From CAMNAO01 sp045605145 (lineage in GTDB: Bacteria > Bacillota > Clostridia > Oscillospirales > Oscillospiraceae): a stretch of 40,375 nt of DNA. The stretch spans positions 1 through 40,375 of the forward strand of contig JAZUPH010000072.1 in NCBI GenBank assembly GCA_045605145.1, in the 5' to 3' direction. Below are positions 1 through 8,337 of the stretch, one piece after another. Positions within the stretch are counted from its first letter, which is position 1, and every line of letters starts with the position of its first letter. A program made the translations under genes and the position numbers. The notes below the pieces were generated by a model that saw nothing but the letters and a program-made list of their open reading frames with translations, was not told the DNA's origin and searched no databases.

Positions 1-612
1 GATGGACAGATCCTCCAGCTCATTCTTCCAGCGGGCCATGCCCAGGCGGTGAGCGATGGGCGCATAGATCTCCATCGTCTCTGCCGTCTTCTCCAGCTGC
101 TTCTCCGAATTCATGTACTCCATGGTGCGGCAGTTGTGCAGCCGGTCGGCGATTTTTATCAGGATAACGCGGATGTCCTTGGCCATGGCCATGAGCATTT
201 TCCGCAGGTTATCCATCTGCTCTTCTTCTTTACTGGTGTAAACCACTCGGGTCAGCTTGGTGACGCCCTCAACAATGTCGGTCACCTCACTGCCGAAGCG
301 CTTTTCCAGCTCTTCATGGGTGACGCTGGTATCCTCGATAACATCGTGAAGCAGGCCGGCAATAATGGTCTGCTCGTCCAGACCCATCTCGCTTACAATA
401 AGGGCAACCGCCAGAGGGTGGGTAATATAAAGGCTGCCGTCCCTGCGCATTTGATTGCCGTGGGCCGCCAGCGCGAACTCATAGGCCGACCTGACATTGT
501 CAAGGTCGACCTCCGGATTGTTGTTTTTGACGGCCTCAATCAGCTCATCATACATCTTTTCATGGAGCTTCAGGGGATCCGTTACAATTTTCTCTTTTTC
601 CTGCTCGGTCAT
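1..612 (-). CDS. relA: RelA/SpoT-family (p)ppGpp synthetase/hydrolase, N-terminal part only
   Basis: The first 204 codons of a bifunctional Rel enzyme, which makes and degrades the stringent-response alarmone (p)ppGpp. The visible part is the HD hydrolase domain: an ITHPLAVA segment (residues about 63-70), the metal-binding HDVIEDT motif (about 89-95), KIADRLHNCRTM and YAPIAHRLGM. These are the expected hydrolase residues, so the hydrolase half looks intact. The synthetase, TGS and ACT domains would lie beyond the left edge. The ATG at 612 is preceded by an AAAGGA-type ribosome site. It lies 38 bases downstream of recJ on the same strand and is probably cotranscribed; many Clostridia have apt between recJ and relA, and here it is absent. 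Confidence 0.93.
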   Translation of the reverse strand, partial: MTEQEKEKIVTDPLKLHEKMYDELIEAVKNNNPEVDLDNVRSAYEFALAAHGNQMRRDGSLYITHPLAVALIVSEMGLDEQTIIAGLLHDVIEDTSVTHEELEKRFGSEVTDIVEGVTKLTRVVYTSKEEEQMDNLRKMLMAMAKDIRVILIKIADRLHNCRTMEYMNSEKQLEKTAETMEIYAPIAHRLGMARWKNELEDLSI

Positions 613-650
613 GGTGATCCTTTCACTGCTCGGGCGCTGCCCAATGCCGA

Positions 651-2330
651 TCAACTGTGTCTGCAATAATCCTTTATGACAAGCTGCACGCTCCTGCGGC
701 CGCGATACTCATTGATACCCGGGGTAAAAACGATGTCGATAATGTCCCCATCGTTTATATCCGGCCGTCCACCGCCGTGGGAAAACAGCATGCCTTCAAA
801 ACATTCTCCATCACGCCTGAGCCACAGCTTGGTGGCACGACCGCCGCGAAGCGCGGTGACCATGTCCACGACCACATTGCGCATACACAGCACAGGCTGG
901 GGGTTCTGATTGCCGAAGGGTTCAAGCACTTTAAGCCCCTCGATATTCTCTTCAGAGAGGATCGCGGCCTGAATCACTTCAAAATCCACATCAAGGCTGG
1001 GCGTATATGTGCTGCAGCCCTGCTCCCTGTAGCATTCACGCAATTTCCGGGTAAAGGCGGGAATATTCTTCTCCTCAATGGTAAGACCGGCAGCCAGCCT
1101 GTGCCCGCCGTAATTGATAAGCAGGTCAGCGCACTGTGTCAGTGCATCCACAAAGCAGAAGTCACCCTGACAGCGGCAGGAGCCGTGACCCACGCCGTCT
1201 TTCACGCAGATGACAACCGCAGGGAATTTGCAGCGGTCGGACAGCTTGGACGCCACAATACCCGCAACACCCTGGTGCCAATCCGCTCCGGCGGCAACCA
1301 CCGGTCCGTCAGGCTGCGCCGGGACAAAGTCCATCGCCTGCCTGAAAACCTCGCTTTCAATGGCCTGCCGCTGTCGGTTAAGCTCGCACAGGCTGGCAGC
1401 AAGCTCTTCCGCCTCGACCTCATCATTTGTGGTCAAAAGGCGCACGGAAAGGTCAGTGCAGCCCAGTCGCCCTGCCGCGTTAAGGCGCGGTGCAAGGGTG
1501 AAGCCCACGGAATTGGTATTGAGCTGGGACAGGTTTATCCCGCTGGCCTTGCAAAGGGCGCGAATGCCGGGGCGGGGAGAATTACGCATGATCTCCATAC
1601 CGCGGCAGATGATATATCTGTTCTCGCCGAGCACAGGCATGACGTCCGCAATGGTGCCCAGTGCCACAAGGTCGCCGTAACGGTCAAGCACATCCTCCGG
1701 CGATCCGACAAGGGCGCACACCAGCATGAAGGCAACGCCGACGCCGGCCAGATCATAGCAGGGATGCTCTTCCCCGTCGCGCTTTGGGTTGACAACGGCA
1801 ACAGCCTGGGGCAGGGTTTCGCCAAGCTGGTGGTGATCGGTTATAACCATATCGATGCCGATGCTTTTGGCGTACTCCACCTCCGCAGCGGCAGTAATGC
1901 CGCAGTCGACTGTGACAACGAGGTCGGCGCCCATCTGCTTGAGCCGGTCAAGCGCCTCCTGCTTCACTCCGTAACCTTCTGAAAGCCGCTCGGGTATGTA
2001 GGTGAAATGGTCACAGCCCAGGTTGCCAAGATAAGCGGAAAGGACTGCCAGGGCGGTCATTCCGTCCACATCATAGTCACCGTACACCGCAATGCGCTCC
2101 CCGGCGCTTATGGCGGATTCGATGCGGGCAACCGCCTTGTCCATATCGGTAAGGGTCATTGGGTCGGCCAGCTTGCGGCCGGAGCAGTCATATATCCGGG
2201 CATAGTCATCCATGTTCCTGACCCCTCTTGAAGCAAGAAGGACCGAGACCAGTGACGTAAAGCCGAAGCGATACAGGCCCACTGCCGTAGCACGGTCGTA
2301 GCCTTTAATATCCCATTTGCCGGATGACAT
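651..2330 (-). CDS. recJ: Single-stranded-DNA-specific exonuclease RecJ
   Basis: A 559-residue DHH-family 5'-3' single-strand exonuclease used in recombination and mismatch repair. Visible motifs, in order, are GDYDVDG, VVTVDCGI, ITDHHQ (the DHH motif), GTIADVMPV, and LAPRLNAAGRLG closing the DHH core, then YGGHRLAAG of the DHHA1 domain and a C-terminal OB-like region. Length is close to the E. coli protein (577) and lacks the long C-terminal extension of some Firmicute RecJ. I place the start at the ATG at 2330, nine bases after a GGGAGG site. A TTG two codons upstream is only three bases from that site and is less likely. A good sigma-A promoter lies just upstream, and relA follows. Confidence 0.93.
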   Translation of the reverse strand: MSSGKWDIKGYDRATAVGLYRFGFTSLVSVLLASRGVRNMDDYARIYDCSGRKLADPMTLTDMDKAVARIESAISAGERIAVYGDYDVDGMTALAVLSAYLGNLGCDHFTYIPERLSEGYGVKQEALDRLKQMGADLVVTVDCGITAAAEVEYAKSIGIDMVITDHHQLGETLPQAVAVVNPKRDGEEHPCYDLAGVGVAFMLVCALVGSPEDVLDRYGDLVALGTIADVMPVLGENRYIICRGMEIMRNSPRPGIRALCKASGINLSQLNTNSVGFTLAPRLNAAGRLGCTDLSVRLLTTNDEVEAEELAASLCELNRQRQAIESEVFRQAMDFVPAQPDGPVVAAGADWHQGVAGIVASKLSDRCKFPAVVICVKDGVGHGSCRCQGDFCFVDALTQCADLLINYGGHRLAAGLTIEEKNIPAFTRKLRECYREQGCSTYTPSLDVDFEVIQAAILSEENIEGLKVLEPFGNQNPQPVLCMRNVVVDMVTALRGGRATKLWLRRDGECFEGMLFSHGGGRPDINDGDIIDIVFTPGINEYRGRRSVQLVIKDYCRHS

Positions 2331-2375
2331 CGCCAATTCCCTCCCGAAATAATATTTGCCGCAGCATAATAATTA

Positions 2376-2404
2376 ATTATAGCAGAGCAGCCGCCCGGGT
2401 GCAA
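2376..2404 (-). promoter_or_regulatory. Sigma-A promoter of recJ-relA
   Basis: On the minus strand TTGCAC and TATAAT are separated by exactly 17 bases. The -10 element ends about 46 bases before the recJ ATG, giving a short leader that carries the GGGAGG ribosome site. Confidence 0.75.
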
Positions 2405-2511
2405 GCGGGAAGCCTGGATTAATGCGCAATTTTGCGGCCAAATCGTGGCAGTTTCGGTGAATATCGTAATATTTACACTGTATTAACGCCCTATTGCGAT
2501 AAGCGCTTTCC

Positions 2512-2754
2512 TCAGCCGATCTCCCTGTACATGGCGCCGGCATCCTCTTTGCGGACATGCTCGCTGACTGTGACAACCTGTACCTTCAGCACCCTCGTAC
2601 CGAAGCGAATCTCTATGACATCGCCCTCTTTCACATCGTAGGACGCTTTGGCCACCCGGCCGTTTACCGAAATATGCTCGTTGTCGCAGGCTTCGTTTGC
2701 CACGGTGCGCCGTTTGATAAGGCGGGACACCTTCAAATATTTGTCAAGTCTCAT
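2512..2754 (-). CDS. rqcP: S4-domain RNA-binding protein of the RqcP/YabO (Hsp15-like) family
   Basis: An 80-residue basic protein that is nearly all S4 domain: MRLDKYLKVSRLIKRRTVA at the N-terminus, then ISVNGRVAKASYDVKEGD. In B. subtilis the homologue RqcP (YabO) binds the obstructed 50S ribosomal subunit and helps RqcH add alanine tails during ribosome quality control; that role is from the family, not from this sequence. The start has an AAAGGAG site six bases upstream. The order flippase-HU-rqcP resembles B. subtilis yabM-yabN-yabO, with HU in the place of MazG. Another Hsp15-like S4 protein cannot be fully excluded, but the length and neighbours fit RqcP. Confidence 0.82.
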   Translation of the reverse strand: MRLDKYLKVSRLIKRRTVANEACDNEHISVNGRVAKASYDVKEGDVIEIRFGTRVLKVQVVTVSEHVRKEDAGAMYREIG

Positions 2755-2810
2755 ACTCTTCTCCTTTTGGGTATATCTGAATATTCTGCAAGGCAGTTAA
2801 TGTTTCACCG

Positions 2811-2872
2811 CCCGTCACAAACGGGACAGGGGCCGCGCTCCCGATGCAATGCACCGGGGCTGCAGCCCCCGG
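2811..2872 (-). other. Hairpin-forming spacer between HU and rqcP
   Basis: Two inverted repeats lie downstream of HU: GGGGC-TGCA-GCCCC at 2856-2869, a perfect palindrome flanked by further G/C pairs, and CCCGT-CACAA-ACGGG at 2811-2825. Neither has a T-run, so I do not call a terminator. They may stabilise the HU mRNA end or attenuate transcription into rqcP. Confidence 0.35.
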
Positions 2873-2882
2873 GGTATGAAGC

Positions 2883-3161
2883 TTATTTTCCGCTGACGGA
2901 GTCCTTAAGACCCTTGCCCACGTGGAACTGGACAGTGCGGAACGCATCGATCTCCACCGGCTCACCGGTCTGGGGATTGCGTCCGGTGCGGGCAGCACGA
3001 TCCTTCACCTCAAAAGAGCCGAAGCCCATGATCTGAACCTTCTCGCCCTTGACGAGGGTCTCGGTCACGGCTTCAAGCGCGGCAGCAAGAGCGCGCTCGG
3101 ATTCAGTGCGCTTCATGCCGGTCTTTTTGGCGATTGCTTCAATAAGTTCTGTTTTGTTCAC
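2883..3161 (-). CDS. hup: HU family nucleoid DNA-binding protein
   Basis: A 92-residue histone-like protein that bends and compacts DNA. It has the classic HU layout: NKTELIEAIAKKTG at the N-terminus, GFGSFEVKDRAARTGRNPQTG (the DNA-contacting arm, with RNPQTG) and a C-terminal FHVGKGLKDSV. The start is a GTG at 3161, four bases after GGAGG; no in-frame ATG gives the right N-terminus, so the GTG is well supported. It lies between a flippase and rqcP on the same strand. No clear promoter is visible in the 103 bases upstream: TTGAAT and AAATAT are present with an 18-base spacer, but both are weak. Confidence 0.95.
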   Translation of the reverse strand: MNKTELIEAIAKKTGMKRTESERALAAALEAVTETLVKGEKVQIMGFGSFEVKDRAARTGRNPQTGEPVEIDAFRTVQFHVGKGLKDSVSGK

Positions 3162-3264
3162 GGTATTTCCTCCAAGATTGGTTGTGCAGCAGCAATGTCT
3201 AATATTTCCCACTGCGGCACTAATAATTCAACCGACGCAGTTACTGCACCGGGTTTTATCAATT

Positions 3265-4887
3265 TCATTTAGCCGCGCGGATGTGCAGCTTATCGGCCAG
3301 CTTCTCCCCCTTGGGGATAAGTGCCATATCCTCACGCGTCACCGCGCCCAGCGCAATAATGGTGACGGCATAGACCACAACGCCGGCCATTACGCCAAGG
3401 CCCAGACACATCAGCTGCGCCATACCGCCCCCGCCAAGGGCAGGCGAAATAAATTTATCGGAAAGGCCATGCACAGACCAGGCGGCTGCCGCCATAATCA
3501 GCGTGCAAAGCAGCGGGCGCAGCAGAGTTTTTATAAAATCGGGTCTGTCTTTGATCTTTACGCCGATGAAAACCACATTGAACACCGTTATCGCCCCGTA
3601 GCAGGCCAGTGTCCCTATCGGCGCGCCGTATATATTGATCTCAGGCATGCCCACGAGCACCCAGTTGACGGCGATCTTCACCACGCCGCCCACCGGCAGG
3701 GCGAACAGAGAGAACTTTTCATATCCCGCCGCCTGCAGAATGGCGGTGGTTATAAGATAGGCGCAGCAGAAATATGACGCAATGCCCAGTGTAAACAGCA
3801 ACGCGGGGCCGGATTCATGGCTTCCGGGATAGAGCACATTGAAAATCGGGCCCGACAGCACCGCAAGGCCGGCGGCACAGGGCAGCGCAATCAGATTTGT
3901 AATCTTCAGGCTGGATTCCATGATGCTCCGTGCCTCACGCCCGCGCTGTTTTGCAAGAGCGGCGGCAATGGCGGGCACCACGCTCACCGTCAGCGGTACG
4001 ATGATGGCAGAGGGCAGGTTAAACAGGGTGAGCGCCTTGGAATAAGCCCCGTAAAGGGTCTGGGACAGCTCCTCTGTAAAGCCCGCGCCGGTCTCAAGGC
4101 GCAGGAGCGCCAGCTTGGCATCCAGCAGGTTTATAAAACTCAGGGCAGCCGACGATATGGTAATAGGGATGCCCACACGCAGAATCTCCCACAGGGTGCT
4201 TTTCACACTGTCGGGAGTATCCCCCTGGGTGGGCAGGGGCTCCGCCCTGTCGATGCGCCGCTTATACAGCATCAGCACCGGCACGGAGATGCCAAGGCCG
4301 ATGGTGACGCCCACAATAGCACCGGCGGACACGGTCGCCTCGTCCGCACCCCGGCTGAGCAGGATCCAGGCGATGGCAAGGCCGAACACCAGCTTGCACA
4401 GCACCTCAAGCACCTGGGACACGGCGGTAGGCAGCATATCGGAGAAGCCCTGGCTGTGGCCGCGGTAGGCGGAGATGATGCACACAAACAGCACAGCAGG
4501 CGCCAGTGCAACAAGACCGGGGCCGATCTGATCGTCGCCGGCGAGTACAGCAAGCCGGTCGGGCATCAGCAGCATGAGGGCCATGCCCAGTGTGCCGATA
4601 ACGATAAACAGCGCAAGCCCCACACGGAAATAGCGCCGCACCTGATAATGACGGCCCCGGGCCCTCGCGGCGGCGATAAGGCGGCTGAGTGCCACAGGCA
4701 GACCTGCAGTGGACACGGACAGCAGCACGCTGTAAACATAGTATGTTATCTGGAAATGGGTTGTGCCCCTGTCACCCAACAGGTTGTACAGCGGAATCTT
4801 ATAGATGGCGCCGAGGACCTTGGTGATGAGAACAGTCGCCGCAAGGACGGCGGCACCCTCAATGTAATTCTGCTTTTTGAACGCCAA
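3265..4887 (-). CDS. Polytopic lipid-linked sugar flippase, SpoVB/YabM (MurJ/MATE-like) family
   Basis: About 540 residues with some 13-14 hydrophobic segments. The N-terminus (AFKKQNYIEGAAVLAATVLITKVLGAIYKIPLYNLLG) and the following STAGLPVALSRLIA stretch are typical of the SpoVB/polysaccharide-biosynthesis branch of the MOP superfamily, which moves lipid-linked oligosaccharides or peptidoglycan precursors across the membrane. Whether this copy serves sporulation cortex (SpoVB) or a YabM-like role cannot be told from sequence; the HU-rqcP neighbourhood favours the YabM position. I prefer the TTG start at 4887, five bases after GGGGGTG. A GTG at 4923 would add 12 residues but has no ribosome site and sits only about 10 bases from the expected transcription start. 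Confidence 0.85.
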   Translation of the reverse strand: MAFKKQNYIEGAAVLAATVLITKVLGAIYKIPLYNLLGDRGTTHFQITYYVYSVLLSVSTAGLPVALSRLIAAARARGRHYQVRRYFRVGLALFIVIGTLGMALMLLMPDRLAVLAGDDQIGPGLVALAPAVLFVCIISAYRGHSQGFSDMLPTAVSQVLEVLCKLVFGLAIAWILLSRGADEATVSAGAIVGVTIGLGISVPVLMLYKRRIDRAEPLPTQGDTPDSVKSTLWEILRVGIPITISSAALSFINLLDAKLALLRLETGAGFTEELSQTLYGAYSKALTLFNLPSAIIVPLTVSVVPAIAAALAKQRGREARSIMESSLKITNLIALPCAAGLAVLSGPIFNVLYPGSHESGPALLFTLGIASYFCCAYLITTAILQAAGYEKFSLFALPVGGVVKIAVNWVLVGMPEINIYGAPIGTLACYGAITVFNVVFIGVKIKDRPDFIKTLLRPLLCTLIMAAAAWSVHGLSDKFISPALGGGGMAQLMCLGLGVMAGVVVYAVTIIALGAVTREDMALIPKGEKLADKLHIRAAK

Positions 4888-4938
4888 AGGGACACCCCCA
4901 GTTGGAAATTTTGACCCTGCCACAGGGCAGTATTGCGT

Positions 4939-4967
4939 ATTCTATACCAGCTTATGGGAAAAAGCAA
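4939..4967 (-). promoter_or_regulatory. Probable promoter of the flippase gene
   Basis: TTGCTT and TAGAAT on the minus strand with a 17-base spacer. It lies between the end of the CPBP gene and the flippase start and would leave a leader of about 45 bases before the TTG start. Confidence 0.45.
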
Positions 4968-4979
4968 GGGAAAAACGGC

Positions 4980-5702
4980 TCAGGCCAGCATCGTCTGCGC
5001 CCACATCGCGATTGCGTTATTGAGCATATGCAGGCCGATGGGTCCCCAGATGTTGCCGCTCTTTTCATAGCAGCGGCACAGTGCCACGCCGGCAGGTACA
5101 TAATCAAGAAGGTTCAGCCACAGTATCGGCTCATACTCAAAGACAAAGCTCTGCCACAGGTGATAGAAAGCGAACAACACTATGGTCACTGCCCATGCCA
5201 GAACTCTGTTCTTCTGCCTTATGGTGCCGAACACCACGCCGCGGAAAAGGCACTCCTCCACCACGGGGGCGATAAACACCGTCATGGCCAGCATCTTGCT
5301 GAAATTCTCGGTCACCAGCTGCGCAACAGCGGCCTGATTCGGATTATCCTCGGGCAGTCCGCCCACGGCAAATACGGTAATATAGGTCACAAGCATCGCC
5401 AGAACATAGTTGAGCGCATAACCGCCCAGTATGCTCTTGAACGTGCCGCCCAGATTGTCCATCAGTCCATCGAAAGATGCACGCAGGAACCGGCGCATCC
5501 CCAGCAGCACGATGATAAGGGCGGGCACCTCCAGCATCAGGTTCTGCTGTATCAGGCTCAGCTCGATTCCACGAATGCTCAGCTGCCAATATATGAAAGA
5601 GAGTATAAAGACCGCGCCCACCGAGTAGACGGGCAGAAATATCCAGCCGAATATTTTCTCGCCCCGGCGCAGGCGGCAATCAAAATTCCTCTTGTCTGTC
5701 AT
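4980..5702 (-). CDS. CPBP-family intramembrane metalloprotease (CAAX protease/Abi-like)
   Basis: A 240-residue membrane protein with about six to eight hydrophobic segments. It carries the three CPBP signature elements: VVEECLFRG (the EExxxR motif, about residue 150), FAFYHLW (the conserved F...H), and GLHMLNNAI (HxxxN) near the C-terminus. These match the glutamate and histidine residues of the Rce1-like active site. Its start overlaps the mutS stop by four bases (ATGA), so it is translationally coupled to mutS. Substrates are unknown. In other bacteria the family acts in bacteriocin immunity, peptide maturation and membrane-protein turnover. Confidence 0.9.
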   Translation of the reverse strand: MTDKRNFDCRLRRGEKIFGWIFLPVYSVGAVFILSFIYWQLSIRGIELSLIQQNLMLEVPALIIVLLGMRRFLRASFDGLMDNLGGTFKSILGGYALNYVLAMLVTYITVFAVGGLPEDNPNQAAVAQLVTENFSKMLAMTVFIAPVVEECLFRGVVFGTIRQKNRVLAWAVTIVLFAFYHLWQSFVFEYEPILWLNLLDYVPAGVALCRCYEKSGNIWGPIGLHMLNNAIAMWAQTMLA

Positions 5703-8305
5703 GCCTGATCGTTCCTTTTCAGCTCATAGATAAAGTTGAGTGCCTCAAGAGGTGTCATGGTGTTGGGGTCGGCGCGGCGGACGGATTCCGCAATCTGCAG
5801 GGCGGAAAGATCGGCCATGGAGATCTGATCGTCCTCTCTGCGTGCTTTGGCCCGCTTTGCGGGCGCGCTTTCACCGCCCTCGGCCGCTTTCAGCGCCTCC
5901 CTTGCGCGGCGGATGACGCTTTCGGGCAGTCCGGCAAGGTTTGCAACCTCGATTCCGTAGCTCTCATCCGCGCCGCCGGGCACGATCTTTCGCAGGAATA
6001 TAAGGTCTCCGCCCCGCTTCTTGGCGCTGATATTGAAGTTTTTAACGCCGTTCAGCTCACCCTCCAGCACGGTAAGCTCGTGATAGTGGGTGGCAAAGAG
6101 TGTCTTTGCGCCCAGCTTTTTCCTGTCGGCGCAGTGCTCAAGCACGGCGCGGGCGATTGCCATGCCGTCATATGTGGAGGTTCCGCGGCCTATTTCGTCA
6201 AGAATAATAAGGCTGCGGGCAGTGGCATACTTAAGTATGTCCGCCACCTCGCTCATTTCAACCATGAAGGTGGACATTCCGCCGGCAAGGTCGTCGGAAG
6301 CGCCGATACGGGTGAACACGCGGTCCACCACGCCCACATGGGCGTATGCCGCGGGGACAAAGCTGCCAATCTGCGCCATGAGGACGATGAGCGCTGTCTG
6401 GCGCATATATGTAGACTTACCTGCCATGTTGGGGCCGGTGATGATCGCCACGCGGCAGTCATTCCCGTCCAGCAGCACATCGTTGGGGACGAAGAGGGCA
6501 TCGTTCTGTGCGCTCTCCACCACGGGATGACGGCCGTCCCTGATCTCCAGTGCCTGACCCATGTCGATGGTGGGCAGGCAGTAATTGTTACGCACGGCCA
6601 CCTCCGCCAGGGAGCAGACCACATCCGCCTGGGCGGTGAGGGCGGCGGCACGCTGAATCCTCTCCACCTGCTCTGCAATGTCCGTACGCACACGGCTGAA
6701 CAGCTCATACTCCAGACTGTTCAGGCGGTCACGGGCATTGAGAAGGCGGCTCTCCAGCTCTTTAAGTTCCTGGGTGATAAAGCGCTCACAGTTGACAAGG
6801 GTCTGCTTGCGCACATAGTCATCGGGCACATCATTGCTCATTGAGCGGGGTATCTCGATATAATAGCCGAACACGCGGTTGTAACCCAGGCGCAGTTTTT
6901 TCCCGGTGCGGGTCTTTTCCCGCGCCTCGATGTCGGCCAATGCCTCGTTGGAATTGGTCAGCAGCCAGCGCAGCTCGTCAACCTCCTGGTCATATCCGGG
7001 GCGCACAAAGCCGCCCTCACGCACGGAGAAGGGTGGGTCGTCACCCACAAAGGCGTCGATCATGGCAGCCACATCGCACACGGCGTCCATGTCCGCGATT
7101 TCCCGCAGCATGGCGCCGGACGCGCCGGAAAGCTGGGCCTTCAGGGCGGGGAGCTGATTAAGAGACGAGGCAAGGGCGGCAAGGTCGCGGCAGTTGGCCG
7201 TGCCGTAGACCACCTTGCTTATAAGGCGCTCCATATCGCCCACGGAACGCAGCAGCTGCATACACTCATTGCGGCAGACCCCGTCATTCACCAGTTCGCT
7301 GACGGCCTCCTGCCTGCGGCGGATCGCAGCCGGGGAAAGCAGCGGGCGGGTCAGCCATGTGCGCAGAAGGCGCAGACCCATGGGCGTGCGGGTGCGGTCC
7401 AGCACCCACAGGAGGCTGCCCTTCTTCTCGCCGGAGCGCATGCTCTGCACCAGCTCAAGATTGTGCAGGGTCTGCACATCCAGCTCCATATACCGACCCT
7501 CGGTATAGAAATTCAGCTTATTGATCTGGCGCATATCGCCGCGCTGTGTATCCAGCAGGTAGGATATAAGCCCGCCTGCGGCGCGGACGACACATTCCTC
7601 CTCACCGATGCCCAGCTCGTCCACAGAACTGACGCAGAACTGGGTACACAGGTTGATGGTGGCGGTCATGTAGTCAAAGCGTCCATTCTCCGCGTGGTAC
7701 ATACAGCCCAGGCGAAGGCGGATAAAGCTCAAAAGCTCGTCATATTCGGCGGCGGTGCCGCTGAGTATGATCTCCGACGGCTGGTAGCGGGCCAGCTCAT
7801 CCGACAGTTTGTCAATGCTCCCCGCGGGGAAGGCGGTGGCGCAGAATTCGCCGGTGGAGATCTCGGCAAAGCTGACGGCGCAGCCCTCATCACCGCAGTA
7901 GACTGCGGCAATGTAGTTTGAACGCCCTTCCTCCAGCATGGAGCTTTCCATCAGAGTGCCGGGGGTGATAATGCGCACCACATCCCGCTCCACTATGCCC
8001 TTGGCAAGGGCAGGGTCCTCCACCTGTTCGCAGATGGCCACCTTGTAGCCCTTGGCAATGAGCTTGGCCACATAGGATTCATAGGCGTGGTAAGGCACTC
8101 CGCACATGGGTGTGCGCTCATCGGGATCTTCCTTATTCCTGTCCCGGGTGGTCAGGGTGAGATCCAGCTCTTTCGAGGCGGTTTTTGCGTCCTCATTGAA
8201 CATCTCATAAAAATCGCCCAGGCGGAAGAACAGGATGCAGTCCGGATATTTCTTTTTTATGGCAAGATACTGCCGCATCATTGGGGTGGTGTCTGCGGGC
8301 ATCAT
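5699..8305 (-). CDS. mutS: DNA mismatch repair protein MutS
   Basis: An 868-residue mismatch-recognition ATPase of normal length. The N-terminal clamp carries the F-x-E motif (LGDFYEMF, about residues 27-34) that wedges into mispairs. The C-terminal ABC-type ATPase has GPNMAGKST (Walker A, about 624-632), a Walker B ILDEIGRGTSTYDG and the FATHYHEL switch. DQISMADL near the end resembles the clamp-binding peptide region. Two ATGs, at 8305 and 8302, follow AGAGGTG; the second has the better spacing. It lies 32 bases after miaB and overlaps the CPBP gene downstream, so miaB-mutS-CPBP looks like one operon. mutL is encoded divergently about 1.8 kb away. Confidence 0.97.
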   Translation of the reverse strand: MMPADTTPMMRQYLAIKKKYPDCILFFRLGDFYEMFNEDAKTASKELDLTLTTRDRNKEDPDERTPMCGVPYHAYESYVAKLIAKGYKVAICEQVEDPALAKGIVERDVVRIITPGTLMESSMLEEGRSNYIAAVYCGDEGCAVSFAEISTGEFCATAFPAGSIDKLSDELARYQPSEIILSGTAAEYDELLSFIRLRLGCMYHAENGRFDYMTATINLCTQFCVSSVDELGIGEEECVVRAAGGLISYLLDTQRGDMRQINKLNFYTEGRYMELDVQTLHNLELVQSMRSGEKKGSLLWVLDRTRTPMGLRLLRTWLTRPLLSPAAIRRRQEAVSELVNDGVCRNECMQLLRSVGDMERLISKVVYGTANCRDLAALASSLNQLPALKAQLSGASGAMLREIADMDAVCDVAAMIDAFVGDDPPFSVREGGFVRPGYDQEVDELRWLLTNSNEALADIEAREKTRTGKKLRLGYNRVFGYYIEIPRSMSNDVPDDYVRKQTLVNCERFITQELKELESRLLNARDRLNSLEYELFSRVRTDIAEQVERIQRAAALTAQADVVCSLAEVAVRNNYCLPTIDMGQALEIRDGRHPVVESAQNDALFVPNDVLLDGNDCRVAIITGPNMAGKSTYMRQTALIVLMAQIGSFVPAAYAHVGVVDRVFTRIGASDDLAGGMSTFMVEMSEVADILKYATARSLIILDEIGRGTSTYDGMAIARAVLEHCADRKKLGAKTLFATHYHELTVLEGELNGVKNFNISAKKRGGDLIFLRKIVPGGADESYGIEVANLAGLPESVIRRAREALKAAEGGESAPAKRAKARREDDQISMADLSALQIAESVRRADPNTMTPLEALNFIYELKRNDQA

Positions 8306-8337
8306 ATCACCTCTCTGTCTGTTTTGCGGGGTTTCCG

